Counted from the first letter of the stretch, positions 11,578 through 25,900 are shown. The stretch is DNA of 64,000 nt from Psococerastis gibbosa (GCA_963971405.1 OZ020488.1:45986888-46050887); one strand, 5' to 3'. The notes: generated from the sequence alone by a model not told the origin. Numbers and translations: made by a program.

Positions 11578-12555
11578 TTGGATTCTTATATCAAACAAAT
11601 CTGTGCAGCTATGAACTCATTAATAAAAATATCTTTATTTATGCCTCGTAGAACCCCAACGACTAAAATTTATGAAGATTTTATGGTGCCTCATTTTTTG
11701 CATTTTTATTGTGTTAATCTGCTATTGACTTTAAAAAATTCTCAAATAAATAGTGTGAGTTCCACTCATGCCCTTCATACCAGACACAGCGTAGCCAATA
11801 ACTTGAAAACAGAGCGTCCTTTCGTTGAGCACTTTAAACAATCACCAAATTTCAGAGCCGTCAAGGTTTTTAATGCTTTGCCTAAGGAAATTAAAGTACG
11901 GTATTATACTGACAGTTTTTTTAAAATTTAGAACAATCACAAAAAAAAATCATTTATAATATGTAGTCATTTATAATATGTAGTCAGAATGGCGTAGAGG
12001 TAACGACTCGGACTATCATCCAGAAGGTGACTGGTTCGAGTCCCACCCGAATGCCAAAATTTTCTAGTGGTAAAATTATTTATCTTCTGACTACCATGCT
12101 TCGGAGGGCATGTAAAGCCGGCGGTCCCGGCAGTCTTCCCTGACTGTCGATAGGTTAAACAGGAGGCTGTTGATGCAACCTGAAAACTCCTGTACCACGG
12201 GTAGTACCACCCCGACACGAATTTACTTTTTTTTATTTATAATATGCCTTTTACTGAACTTAAAGATATTTTGAAGTGATAATGTTGAAATAAAATAATA
12301 TAACGAAAATAAAATAATATAACATAAATATAAATAAATAGATAAAATATTCTAAGATTTGTAAGTGTTTTAGACCATTATTTTTAATTATTTGTTATGT
12401 AATGTAATATGTAATGTTTTTGTTTGTAATAGTTATAAGGGCCACGACGCAAGTCCCCTTCACAGGGTGCACTTAGTGTGGCCCTTGGATATTTATTAAT
12501 TGTATTGCGTTTTTTGATTAATAAATACTTACTTACTTAAAAAAAAAAAAAAACA
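11578..12555 (+). pseudogene. 3' end of a jockey/CR1-like LINE interrupted by a SINE
   Basis: 11578-11931 encodes the typical C-terminus (TRHSVANNLKTE, FNALPKEIK). The untranslated region resumes after the SINE and ends AATAAATACTTACTTACTT then poly(A) at 12540-12553. Confidence 0.7.
11952..12246 (+). mobile_element. SINE family B inserted in the LINE 3' UTR
   Basis: tRNA-like head GGCGTAGAGGTAACG..GGTTCGAGTCCC, then CTTCGGAGGGCATGTAAAGC. ATTTATAATATG occurs at 11952-11963, again at 11969-11980 and at 12235-12246, giving a 12-bp target duplication with one side doubled. Confidence 0.75.
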
Positions 12556-13182
12556 TCAAAGGAAAAATGTTGACCCTGACCCGGGTCCACTCAACACTAA
12601 TGGGTTCACCGTTATGTGGAAAACGCGGCTTCCGGCCATGTTGCTGACCACAACTTCCCAAATGGAGCTGTAGTCAAGAGTGATCCTTTACCAGTTCTCA
12701 AGCCATCGTGCCATACATACATGAAATATAATATGAAATTTTTTTGGGTGGAACAAGCACACATACCTATGCACAAGTTTGGTAGTAACTACGACCATCC
12801 ATATAGTCAGTAACTAATTGTTATTGTTGGGGATAGTGTTTAAATTAATCATAAAAATAATCTATGGTCTTACCAACGATCTTTATGGATAATAGCCTTT
12901 TCATAAGCTCATAAAATTAGTCTTTTGTGCGGTGGGAAACCTTTGTTGAAAGAGGTTTTGAAAGGATTTCGTGAGCTGTGGGCGGTGAATCGGGGGACGA
13001 TTGTTAATCAAAGTGCCTGGCGAATTAAACCGAATAAAATGGATTTTTACTACAGCCACCATTTTCACTTTAACCTATTGTGTTAAGTAGTACCTTTTAT
13101 CGTTTCATCAGCAACATTCTATAATTCAGTATAATAACTATTGTATAAGCTATAATAATTATTGTAGTTACCTTACAAAAAA

Positions 13183-14056
13183 AAGAACCGGTCCGAGTTC
13201 ACTCGAACATGCTTTCCAATTTATCAAAATTATTAGATAGAGAAAATTAGTAATTTTATGGCAAATATTTTTCCTATGGTTAAATTTCCGATATCTCGGG
13301 GGGGGGGGGGCGGTTGTCCACCTGGCGTCACTGGAAGTGAGGTAAATTCTCGATAGGTCAAACAAACACATTCATTACCACACAGCAATAATGGCAGGGC
13401 ATGCAATGCATTTGAGCGCGAATTTTCTATCATTTTTTTCAAAAAATAATTATTTGGGCAAAACCAAATATTTTTTTGGGAAAGCAACCTATCCGGCTTC
13501 GTTACTCAATTTAACACCTAAAACATGCTTGAAGGTAGAAATCATCGATAGAAAGGTTTCGCATTTTTTAGTCATTTTTTCATTAAAATTTAGTTATTTT
13601 TATTTTTTTACCCCCAGAAGCAAACTATCAAGGGGCAAGCGACCCCCCGCATTTTGTCAACATTAATAACGACTACAATCTACGAGAATTTAAAAGAAAT
13701 CGTTGGAGCCGTTTTTGAGAAATAATTTTTTTAGACGTTTTTTTGGAGTTTTTTGAAAATAAAACCCCCCCAAATTGAGTTAGCCCAAAAAAAAAAAAAT
13801 GATCCCGAGGTATGATTTTTGTAAACCTACATGCCAAATTTCAAATTCAAATCCACTGAGTAGTTTGCCCGGAAATCGACGCACAGACAGACTGACCGAC
13901 AGACCGACAGACCGACCGACAGACAGACATTTTGTAAAAACCACTGTTTTGGGTTCCTGGGACCTCAAAACGTGTAAATCCGTTGAAATCTCGGAATCGA
14001 AAATTTCGACCATCACAAAGCTTTCCTTATACTACGTATAAATTGGAAAGCAAAAA
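13183..14056 (+). repeat. Dispersed CAGA/CCGA repeat, most complete copy
   Basis: TGCTTTCCAATTTA at 13210-13223 and its exact complement at 14039-14052 bound it. Head AAGAACCGGTCCGAG, a G run at 13301, the GTTTGCCCGGAAATCGA line, a CAGA/CCGA microsatellite at 13880-13930 and GGGACCTCAAAACGTG are shared by the copies at 28288, 40463, 49558, 57329, 59180 and 59947. No conserved ORF. Confidence 0.8.
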
Positions 14057-14339
14057 AAAACATATTCTAACGTATTGTTAATATTCTCCAATATTTATTC
14101 ATTATATCACTTTAACTAATATGTACTAGTAGTTTCCGAAAAGAGCCCATCAGCTTCATTATGCGTAGAATGACAGTCAGGATATGCAGGGTAACGTACA
14201 ACAGAAAGATTATCTGGTAAGGTCCCATTCCAATGACCGCAATTACTCGATTTCGGAATCGAGTAGAGAATCGGACGGATTCAATGCGAGAATCAAATTA
14301 GACCAGAAGCCTCTATTTCACTCGTAAAAAATATCAACT

Positions 14340-14520
14340 GGCTCATTGATTAAATCAGACATCATTTGCTTCTTCTTCCTCTTCTTCCTCTTCTTTAAAT
14401 GCCTCTTCTAGCGAAGATTGGCAACCACCATGGAAATTTGTACCTTGGAGACTGCTCCTCTGAAAAGGGAAGTCGTGCTCTTGCCAAGCCACTGCCTCAG
14501 GTTTTTCTTCTTCTGCCTGG
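14340..14520 (-). pseudogene. RTE-type LINE 3' end
   Basis: On the - strand it matches 10100-10230, including GTTGCCAATCTTCG and a (GAAGAG)n tail. Confidence 0.5.
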
Positions 14521-15529
14521 ACCCCTCAGTCCTTCCATATCTATACCCTTGTATTATTACATGCGTGACGATACTTAGTATGCTAGTTTCCGTTTCTTAA
14601 CCGCCAGCAGTAACTAAACTTCCGTACCCATTCGCCTCAGGACCTCAGCATTAGGAACACTCTCCGTTGCTTATAGGACTATTAATAGAAGACTGGTTCT
14701 CTAAGGAACACACTTTCGAAGTAGGTATCTACTTATTGGCTACACAACTAATTTATAGAAGCACTCTTTTTCGTTGGCGAGTGCCTCCCACCCCCAGGCT
14801 TCTTAAAGATCCCTTAAAGCAAATGACGCATGCTCTTTATAATCAATCTGCGTATCCAACTAGTGGAGGAAAAACTTTTACAATATGTATTTTCCTCTAT
14901 CTGCAATTAAAAGTTCAAACAAATGACAATGAATTGTACAGTACCTACTACCTACATACCTACCAACCAAAAAAAATTGACAGCACCCGTTCGCGATGGT
15001 GATAGTCGGTAATCGATTCTGGAATCAACTCGAATAGAATCGGATATTGAATCGGATTTTGACCTCAATGCATAAATTCGGTCATACCCTGCTAATGCAC
15101 ACATCACAGCATATCAAATACAGTACATAATAATATAGGTATATAGTACGAGTGCTGTGTAGTAGTCAAGCACATGCTTTCCACTAAATAACTAAAGCTT
15201 TTCACACCACAGAGAAAAGGTGTTTGAATTATATAGGCTACACAGAAAGTCAAGAACAAAATAGTGCCATGGACACACGTCATGTACTTGTTCGTCAGGT
15301 ATTGCTTAGAACAGTGTGTATTCTTCTGTTACTGTACTGGGGCTCTCTCTTAATACAGCGCAAGGCTGATGATGGCTGAATAAAATAACAAATGCTTTAA
15401 AAGCAGCATGCATTCAGTGCAATGGGTTCTTAAAATGACAGTAAAATGTTTTAGTGGCCGTTGCAGAGGTGCACTTGATGGTTTTATTGCTGAAATATTG
15501 AGCTATTCAGCGGACTGCTGACTGCATGT

Positions 15530-15829
15530 CAACTCTGTGGGGAATGCGATTCATGGTGCAGATTTCAAGCAGTGTTATGACCACTTTGGTTATCCTCCAT
15601 AAGCTTATCTCAAAGATCATGCCTGTAAAAATAGTTACCTGAAGGCTGGAGTGCCACTGAAAAACTACCAACCACTACAACAGTTAAATCTGCAGAAAAA
15701 CTGGTTTCATTGCACCTCAACTCTTCGGAACATCTTACCAAGGATCACTTTCTATGATCAAATGCTTTGGAAGAGGGTAAAACGTGGCAGTAGTTTTTCA
15801 GTCGTGGCAGCTTTTAGGGAGCACGCCTA
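15530..15829 (+). pseudogene. Degenerate ORF of about 70 codons, possibly THAP-like
   Basis: An open reading without ATG encodes YLKDHACKNSYLKAGVPLKNY, preceded after a stop by CYDHF. This order loosely recalls the C..HF..LK..AVP ending of THAP domains of DNA transposases. Weak. Confidence 0.2.
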
Positions 15830-16140
15830 ATGTTTTTTTGAATTCCTAGTGCAGTAGTGCTACCAGTTTTATCGAACTTACATAACAATTAAATATAATA
15901 ATACAGATATAATACCTAATATAAATAAATAAATTTAATAAATAAGAAAATACATTCAAAAAGCTAGCAAAATCATTTATTGGGAATGAAAGTAAAAGAT
16001 ATTCTGTGATAAAACAAAATAAAGCATGGTGGTAGGTACCAGGAATACAATTTTTTTCTTTTTGCGGGATTGAACCTCCTATCTCTCCTACATACAATAG
16101 AACTCTAGTCGGTTTTATAACTGCCAGACAATAGGTCGGA

Positions 16141-16761
16141 GTCGTTGCAGCTTATTACAAAGCACTGGCTCACTGATGATAAAATGTCAATCTACTGTAG
16201 GTAGCCTTGCTGCTTTCTTACTCGTATTAATTTTCTTGGATTGAAACTTACTGGATTTGCCAGAAAAGTCGGACGGGACGGTGCGGTAGTTAAAAGTTTC
16301 TAATTAATCTATGCTTCAACAACAAATTTATTTTTATTTTTTGTCTATTCTTGAAACATTCCGGTATTCAGTTTGTTTAAACGGTTTCTGCAGTTAATTG
16401 CTTATGCAACCGCATACTAGCCGAGTCGAATAAAAATAAATTAAAAAAACAAATAAGTTCCATCATGGGCATTGGGTTTCTTTTACTCATGCCTGTAGAA
16501 GTTGTTTACAACGTCATAAGGTATAAATGTACAACTCAAGCTACAGCATTCACCCCCCCCCCTCGAAATTTTTGACTTTACACCAGATAAATTGAGCATT
16601 GAACTTTCAGGCGTGCGGTATTTCACTGAGATACCATAGGCGCAGACCTCCCCGAGATAAAATCCTGGTTACGGCGGATTTGGAACCGTTTGTGATGGTG
16701 CTCACTGTGTGTTTTCGTCAAGCTCAACTAGCATATTAATTGTTTAGTGTTAAGCTTACAG
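16141..16761 (+). other. No coding sequence; region upstream of RING exon 1
   Basis: A C run lies at 16552-16562. 16031-16140 just before holds a B-box-like motif on the - strand. The AG acceptor at 16760 ends the stretch. Confidence 0.35.
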
Positions 16762-16794
16762 ATGGCAGAGGGCGGTTGAGGGTGCGAAGGCAGA

Positions 16795-16959
16795 ATGCCT
16801 CGGAATCTGGCCAACTCGGCGTTTATGAAACCGTTCGTGGTGCTCGCCCTGCCCGGAATGTATCTCTTCTACAAGTACAACCAGTACAAGCAGCAGCAGC
16901 AGGAACAGTGCCGCAGGAAGGTCACTGAGAGAGAGTTGGCACAGCTCAACCACAAGATC
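16795..16959 (+). CDS. RING gene coding exon 1: start codon and membrane anchor
   Basis: The ATG at 16795 opens 55 codons ending in phase 0 at a GTAAGT donor. The hydrophobic core begins at about residue 13 and is followed by Gln/Lys-rich sequence, as in a signal-anchor protein with most of its mass in the cytosol. An AG at 16760-16761 (acceptor-like, after TAAGCTTAC) would start this exon at 16762. A short upstream ATG (16762) reads only five codons to a stop and could dampen translation. Confidence 0.75.
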
Positions 16960-19900
16960 GTAAGTACTAGTAATAAGCATGTAAGTAACACTGCTGTACT
17001 CAGACCTGTGCTACTTACAATTCAGCACTCTTTTACCTTAGGTAATGGGTCGTTACTGTAAGCTCCATGTTCAACTTGCACCTCTAACCTCATTCCCAGA
17101 TCCCATAAACAAAAAATAACAAAAACTTTTTTTTTTAAAAAACTTGTTATAACAACCCGAATTAGTAAAATCCAAATAATCGTTAAGAAATTAACTTTGT
17201 CTAAGAAACCCACTTGTGTTAGTATAAAATCCTGAGCGCTTTCGGCAAGAACTGCCATCTACAGAAGGAAACCCACTAGCACAGTTACACCTTATCTGCG
17301 ATTTGAGACTTGCTCAACTCGAGGAGAAGATGCAAATATAAACCCAGATCCCAGGCTCAGAAACAGATGCTAGTGGCCCAGCACTGTTGACTGTAGGTAT
17401 CTAGTACGTATTCAGACTTTCTGGCGTCCCCTGGTAGATGGACTGAAAGATAATTAGATGTATTTATCGAAAAAGAAGTACAATGTACATTGCAACAGTT
17501 GTGCCCTATCAAGCCGGTCACTAACGTCTAAGCAAAAAAACATGAATAGTAATAATTTGTCAAACTTTTTAAAGACTAATGTTCTTTTTATACAGTATGC
17601 AATACAATACTACGATAGATAAGCATGGGGAAGGCATGCGGACCGTGATGGGTTAGGAAGTGGTACCGGAAGGCCGGACGACTGTCAGCAGCGCCTTGAC
17701 TAGACTGCTGAGACATCCGCTGACAGAGGAGGAGGGGGGGAGGGGTGCGAGCCCCCCATATAGACAACAGAGAGGACAGCTGTGGCGTCAGAGCCTTGGG
17801 ACAATTCCTTGTTGACAGTGCTATTGTAGACATACAATATATTTAGAACTCCACATGGTCCACTAATATCTTCCGTCACTTTCTCATTGTTACCTACTTG
17901 TTACAATAAACGTACCTAGGTAAGAAGGAATTTGGGGAAAACGAGAACCTATTCTTCAATTTGTGACAAAGGGCCAAGATTCTAATGAAAATACAAGTTG
18001 GTATTTCTTTCTTTGAATATAATTAGGGGACTGACAATACGGAAATCCGTTGAAACGTGTGCGCCGTACTTTTGCATCTGCGGAATAGGATATTTGGGCT
18101 ATAAATCGCATTTGATATTCAATGTGAAGCCTCCTGTGTGTCAGATAATTTATACTTCATTTGATATTCGCAATTGATCTTCAATGCTTCGGCCGTATGG
18201 TGGTTGTAATGCTGTCTTCAAGAAGAACTTGCCTTTGCGGCTGAAATCAACAAAAATAAAATATTTTAGTGCGTAATTAATTATAAAAATATGATATAGA
18301 CTACTAGTTGACACTTGAGTGAAAGAGGTTACTTTTACATTCCATCACTAAGAGAAAGTCTTCTAGTTCTCCATAGGGCAATCACTATTTAATTAGTCAG
18401 TCTGTCTGTCACATTCCCAACTTCCACTCTGCTAAAGTTGCTAGGGTAAGGCAAGCAAGGTCGTATTTATGGGGAGGGGGGGGGATCCAGGGAAAAATTA
18501 AAAATTACTTGCTGCTTGATAGCCTACGATCACGATTCAAGCGAACTCTCATTGATTAGAAACTTTAATCATATAAATTCGTTCTGTTCTTTCTATTTTT
18601 GTATTATTTGTATAATTGTAAGAGCGGGCCAAAAGGCCCAAAATTCGTCCATATGGAAAATAAAGACAATTTTCTTTCTATATTTATTTTATACTTGTTG
18701 TATTTACCAAAATTCAGTTTTGCTTTCTTAAGCTCGGTATAAACTACTATTGTAGCCACGGGGCTTAGGCTACCTTATTCGAAACCTGCCACACTCTTGA
18801 GTCTAGACTTTCGACCACCCCCCCCCCCCCTCCGTCGCTAATCTATGGCTACGGCCTTGAAGGCAAGAAGGGGTAAGGCGACAGGTGTCGACGTAATTGA
18901 ATATAATAACTAAATATCGCTTACTTGGGGTCAGCAGCTAAGCCCATAGTTGCCTGTACAACTGTCCCTCTCTCCATGGTCCAATTGCCAGACTCAAAAT
19001 TCTCCTGACTGTCGCACGCCACTGCTGAGAAAGCGTCCTCCCGCAGCACTGACTCTGCGTAGTACATCCACGCTCGGTTATGACTGCACGCTACTGCAAA
19101 TTTTACATACAAAATTATTGTATAAGAAGGGCTCTGGCATAGTATTTGTAGAATTGGTTTAAAATTGGACTATCAACCTTCGAAGGTCGAAGTTTGGGGT
19201 CCTCTCTAACCTAATGGGTATCAATGTAACTTTACTGCAAAGGCTTTTACGGCCGGAGTCCTATGAAGAACCAGTAGAACACGGCCCATCAGCCCGGATT
19301 CTACTGGTCCTTCTAATGGGTACCACTTTTTCAACCGGCAGAGAAAACGCCTCTGTTACTTCTTCTTCTTTAGCCAACGCCCGTCCTTGGCTGGTAGGCT
19401 GGGCCATTTCCTCCTGTGTCGTAGCTCGGTTTTCTTCCCCACTGCCAATGCAGCTGAATAGCTGATCAGCATAACCTTCTCCTTGGAAGCAGAGTGGGCA
19501 CGTGTTGGAATCAGCAATACCTATTCTGGGGAGGTGGCTCTAGAGGTAGTCGTGTCCAGTTGGGAATTCGGAATACTTCCACAGCTACGTATGTCCCGGC
19601 ACAAGTTGATGGCGATCTGCGTTTTTTGTTGCAATTTTGCCCACACAGTCTGATAAAATACTCACAGTATTAAAGTATTAAAATTTCCGCTGATTCGGAG
19701 ACACGTGAATTGGTGATTTCTTTTCCAATTATACAGTAACTTATAATTTTCACCAATGGCCCCGACAGCTCATAAATAACTCCCTTTGTGGAGTTCAGCT
19801 TTTCAGACCGAAACTGGAACGCCATAATTAGTGTCGAGTAGGGGGTGAAAGCGTGTGGTCAAACACATGTAATTTCTGATGCAAATATGCGGCCCCACGG

Positions 19901-22900
19901 TGACTCGCCTACCTACTTCAAACCGCGGGACGACTCAGCAGTGCTTATTATTTGGATCCGAAAAAATGGCTCCCCGGTGATTCCCCGCGAATTTTCATAC
20001 GTTTCAAGGAATTAAAATAAACTCAACGAAGTTATAAAAATTAAATTATTCATATTTTACAGCTACACTCATCAAGCTATTTGACAATTTTTCAAATCCT
20101 ATTTTCATAGGCTACATTCGTAGATTTATTTTATGCCCCTAGAAATAATTTTTTTTTTAAATATTTACGAGTGGAAAAATGTTTTCCCCTTCAATTTCAG
20201 TTTGATGATTAAAAAGGGAGGTCACGTGAATTCAGAATGTGACGTCATTTGTGACGCGGCGGAGTAGCCGCCAGTACGGATTCCCGAACACCGAATACGA
20301 AATGTGACGTCATTTCAAGGTCACCCTTGCATACCGGCATTTGGGCTCCTGTAATCCACAGTTCTAATTTTTTTTTTTTAAATATTTACAATTCTTTCCT
20401 GCAAAAAAAATTGTATTGCCACTTTAACCTATAAGCTACAATACCTTATCTAGCTTATTATATATTTTATTATTACAACTGTCAAGTAGCCTATTTCATC
20501 CGGAATAAAGTATCTAAGAAACTGAGTCTGGTGGGAATTGAACCCATGATTTATGTCTTACCGAGGCATCGTGTTTAACACCGTGTTTAACACCGTGTCC
20601 AGCGTTGGCCACTCTCTGTGTTTCTCATCGACAAGTTTCGTATTGTTGGCAGAGCTACACAACTACTCAAGTCTATGAGCTTTTTTTTTTATATATAATT
20701 GGCTTATGCGTATAGAGCCAAATCCAGCCTGGCAAAAGACCGCTATCGGGAGCTCACTGGACAAGGTTGCCCAGGGACCGTCTAAAACAGCTTGCCCAAC
20801 GTCCTACCACTTTTGTCCGATTCTCTCCAGGAAGCGGACCACCTCCATCAGCACCTCTTTGTCCAAGTCCTGGAGCACATCCATATACGTGAATGGCGGC
20901 AACTTCCCCTGGTCCTGCAACCTGCTAATAAGCTATGTCCTCTCCCGGACACTGATCCGTGCTAGATGGCATGGGAAGGAGGCGTGATCCTTTTTAAATA
21001 AAGGGAGAAGTTTATTTAACTGTCAATTAGGTGTTTAAATTTAAATAGCTACAGTAAACTCTATAGTTTCGTGCCACTCCCAACATGTGCATAAATTTGG
21101 AGGAAAGTAATGGATCCTTCCACCATGCATTGTAGTAGGCACTATCCGTCGGATTCCCTATCCCTTTATTTGGGTATTTAGACGTACTTACTGACTTCGT
21201 CCGGATGACCCCTGTGCGCCAGCTGTGAGAGCCTGCACCCCGGCTGCAGGGCGGTCCCCCCGTTGGGGTAGAAATCCGCGTCGCCTATGGAGTTGGGGAA
21301 CCCGAACACTCCCCCGTCTGTGTGGATTATGTCCACGAATTTGGCGTCGCCCTTGGCGAGGTGGCCGTGATCGCCTTGGAAAATGTACAAGGGGTACGCT
21401 GGGTCTAGCCCTGCAACATAAGTGTTAACAGTTTAAATTACAATGATTTTTTAAGAACTTATTACTAGCACTATCTAGCACAATGTATTTATTCGCGAGT
21501 GAATTTTACACGCGTATGAAATAAAATAATATGTGTCACTGACACAATCTGGTAGAGCCAGGGCTTTAAAGACACCATTACACTTACCGATAAGTAGATA
21601 TGGGAAATTCTGGCTACCGGGTAAGTTGCTCACTACCACAATCCAGAACAGTGGTCTGGAAAAAAGTTCCTCTACCAGTCTTGAGACCTTTTCCGGCCAG
21701 TTTTTATGCATCTACGTTTTTTCCATCCTAAATCAACCCCAACGAATGTAAACTGCCTTACAGCATCAAGAATGAAAAAAAGTTAAAATTACAATTCTTT
21801 TGTCAACAGAGATAATATATCTGTTCCCTGTGGCATGTGCAGGCGAAATTTTATTGGCTCCTTTCGGCCACTGCCAACATGTCAAATTGATTGTCTTACA
21901 TTTTTTATGTAAAACTTTAAAAACCGTAGTTTCCTTAAATTTGTCTGTACATGTAAATTATGGTACGTTTAAAGGGTCTCGTCATCGCATCAAAAGGAAA
22001 GTTGCACGGCACCGCCATGCCCAGTATTCCTTAATTACCGATACTTTTCAATCTCTATATACTGTATATATTGGTGGGCCCAGGCCTTAAAACATAAACC
22101 CCGGTGCTGACAATGTTTCATAGTCACATTTTTGAAGAGATGACAAATATTCAGTATAGATTCGCTGATCATAATAACATTTAAAAAAATTATAAATAAG
22201 GACTTTTTGCTCTATTACTAAGCCAACCTAGCGGCGTTAGAGCTATAAAGCCCTCTCTTACACTCAACTAGGAAAGCCCGGGACCGCCTGCTTTACATGC
22301 ACTCCGAAGCAGGCCTGAAAATGTATATGATTAATATGTACTTATATAATTAATAGTATTTACCCTTATTTATCGAATTTATTGAGTAATTGTATCGTAA
22401 GTGTAGTAACATTTTGTATAGAGTAGGCTATATATATATATAGTAAATAAATAAATAGAAGGTGAACGAACCCACAATCAGAGAATGCTGCAATACGACA
22501 AAATCAGCTTATAAAAATCGATTGACGCAGTTTCCCCCAGAAAAAGATAATTTTGAGAGCTCACAAGAAATGTCAAAAGCAAAAAGGATCACTCCTTTCC
22601 AAACTTTAATCGGATCCCTGTCCGGCAGCCTTCCACGAAGAAGCAATTCTCTTAACTGAAGATAAGCCCCTTACAGATTGCACCTGCATTTTTCATTTTA
22701 TCTCTCGGCGAAAATTTCGGGTGGGTTTTTGTGCTTGCTTATTTGATTTTCAGTTCTTTTATTTTCTAGGGGTACACATATACCAAGGGTAAAGTGGCAA
22801 CGGGGCCTATTTGGCAAACCTTTGGGGAGTTCTCGGATATTGAACTATTTCAGCATATTTTGGTTAGGTATTAGATATGGCCGTATACATCTAATATCAT

Positions 22901-25900
22901 ATTAGGGGTATTCACTCTGTTTCGACTTCCCTAAGGGAAAGTAGGAATAGAACTCCCGTTTTCTGCGGTAGAAAAATAATGCCATAAGGAAATGTATTTC
23001 AAAACATTCCCCCACTTTCCAAAACTATTGTACTTGGTTGCTGGGTAAACTGAGCTTGGGAAATCAAAAACGCCAAACGACCATATTTGTTATTGTTTTG
23101 CATTTGAATTTTGGTTTATATTTTTATTTAATTTTAATAAAATTAGCTCTGCGACAGAAATTTAAAAAAAAAATAACAAAAGGAAACCTATGGACTACAG
23201 CATGTTCATAAGTTAAGCGAAGGCAAAGAAACTTTGGAAGTTGGTTAGGAATTAGGTTGGGTAATAAAGCCGGAATCTTAGAGATTTACGCTTCCATGGC
23301 AATTATTTTTCTAACTGGAAACTGGAGTACTATTCCTACTTTCCCTTAGGGAAATCGAAACAGAGTGAATACCCCTATTACAATATAATGAATCTGTTGG
23401 GTAGGCATTCCATTTTACATAAATGAACATACAAACATTAGTACAAATATCGAACGTAGAGCCATAAATGAGAAATCATAAAGGATAAGAAACGTTCTGT
23501 AAATTTTGATGTCAGTGTTATTCAGCATGATTTTTAATAATAAAAAAATAGTGTTGGTGGCAGCCATATTCAAATTCTACTATACCCTACGATCCTCCCT
23601 CCTTCGATTTAAGTTCTTGTCTATACATTTGGTTTCTCTTTTTTAATTTTAGTCTCTTATGACGATTTCATATTCAATTAACTATTTTTATCTGATTTAA
23701 CCATTAATTTTTGATACTGGATGTTTTTATATGTTTAGACAGACCGTAACCAACTCTGGACAATGCCTTGCGGCATCAATTAATCGTCATATATCTTTTA
23801 TTTTTGTTGGTATTAATATAATTGAATACTATATGTACTAATGCAGAGGACCATTTCTTAAACTTAAGGGCAAATCGGAGTCGCCGATACTCCATTTCTG
23901 TACAAACTTCAATTTCTCATGAAATATCGAACGCAGTACAATGTAAAAATGCTGAATCGCAAGAAGAATTTTTTCTCCTAATTTTGATACATAGTATGTT
24001 GCAATCATCAATACCGATCGGCTATGGTTAGTGAAATTGATAGGCAAAAAATAACGGTCACTCAGGAGTTCAAGCTGAAGGAGTCCATCAACTGTGGCGA
24101 ATCGGGGTTAGTTAAGGCTACAATACATACTAACTACATATCTAAATTAGGAGAAAAAATTCTTCTTGCGATTCAGCATTCTTTCATTGTTCTGCGTTCC
24201 ATATTTCATGAGAAATTGAAGTTTGAAAAGAAAATGGAATATCGGCGACTCTCTGTCTCTCATTTGTGACTCTACGATCGATATTTCATGTGAAATTGGA
24301 TTTTTTTTCAAAGACCAGACTGTGTTCGACTGCCTCCTAATGCCCAGCTTCGCTCATTGCCCTCGTGATGTATTCTACATCAGTGTTCAGGCAACATTAA
24401 TAAAAGCAATTGTAGCATCTTCATCACTCCCCCCCCCCCCTCCTTACTGATGACGCAGTTCATCAGCAGGAAAAGGCAATTTTCCCAACTCTTGATAAGC
24501 CTGTCGAGATTACTGTTGGATTTTTCTTTCCGTGCCTCAGCTACAAATTCATTACTTTAAAAACCAAATTTGGATCGACCATAAATCTACACTGGACCTT
24601 GAAGTGGACTTTTAGTAATGACCTAAATTTCAAACCATTTGCTTCTGATTTTAAATTATAGGGGTTGGCGTTATGATGGATTTATGCGGTCTGGGCTTTC
24701 TGCTCTGGACAATTTAATTTCAACAAAGTTGCGGGGGGAGGGAGGTTGTAGATATTTTAATGAAAAAGGAAGAAATGGAAGTCACTGAATTGTTTGAAAA
24801 TAATCGTATAAAACTCATAAAAGAAAATAATGCACAATACAAGGCATCCGTGGGCCTATTATCCCGTTTAGCATTAACTTATTCCTGGGATTAAAAATGT
24901 AAATAAATTTTTTTTTTAATGTTAGGTACTTTCCATTGTAAAATTAAGTTTACATTCATTTTACATTTTTAATCCCAGGAGAAGATTAAAATCAATCACT
25001 TCACGTGGTACCGTCACCCTGTAGTTTCTACTCTTATACCCATGTTGCACGGTAGAAACCGTGAGACGGACAGACGGATTCAATAAAGTGATTGTTGGAA
25101 AATGAAACACTTACCAGTGATTCGAGCCAATACGCGGGGTCCCAAGTGTTTGCCCATGAAGCCAGCCACTTCTGCACCCAAACTGAATCCGATGACGTGC
25201 AGCTTGTACAAGTCTATGGCCCCCAAATTGTGCAGAAACCGAAAGAACTCAGCGGCGTAGGGACCGACAAGGCGGGTGTTTTTCGCTGATGCCGCGTAGT
25301 GTGGAAAACCGCAGAGAGGTCCCCAATCCACTACTATCACATTGTAGTCACTTTTCTGTAGGTATGCTGAGGACAAGTAAGAGACTACAGATAAAGAACC
25401 TAGCAGCGGAACCTTTCTGCCTTCTGTGCGACACCTAGGAAGACATGGACAGAAAACATCTTAAGACGTGCCCAGCTCTCGTCAATAGCAGAGGTTCACC
25501 AGATTATGTGTTGTATTGGGCAGCAATAGAAAGCTGATGGCGGAAACATAATGCAATGGTTTCAAAAAAAAAAAAAAAAAAGTAAGAGACTATCAATTTT
25601 ACTTGTGATATTGTACCATACTATCATATAGTTGACTTAGGTTGAAACCTCCTCTGGACATTATGTGTATCAAAAAATAAGAGGACCGAGAAACGTCACA
25701 GGATTCGAACCAATGAACAACGGTAAGCAGCCCGTGGGCACAATCCCCATGTCCATAGGAAATGGCTTCAATGTTTTTGTTTCTTTAGATGAGTATGATG
25801 GGAAAATAACAAAGGAAAAATTGTTATTGCGTATACGAGGGAAAATCTGAATGCCATCAGCATATTTATGGAGACCAGTTTTTATACGAGGGAAAACCTG

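Noticed and set aside
11985..12055. tRNA gene
   Set aside because: It has an A-box and B-box and a tRNA-like outline, but it is followed by SINE body sequence found in other copies and flanked by a target duplication, so it is a SINE head.
13170..13670. Protein-coding gene from overlapping open frames of 60-90 codons
   Set aside because: These frames fall within the dispersed CAGA repeat and are not conserved between its copies.
17588..17833. Whole 81-codon - strand frame as lipase C-terminus
   Set aside because: Only the part after the GCTGACAG acceptor fits the phase of exon 6 and resembles the family; the upstream part is a G-rich intron.
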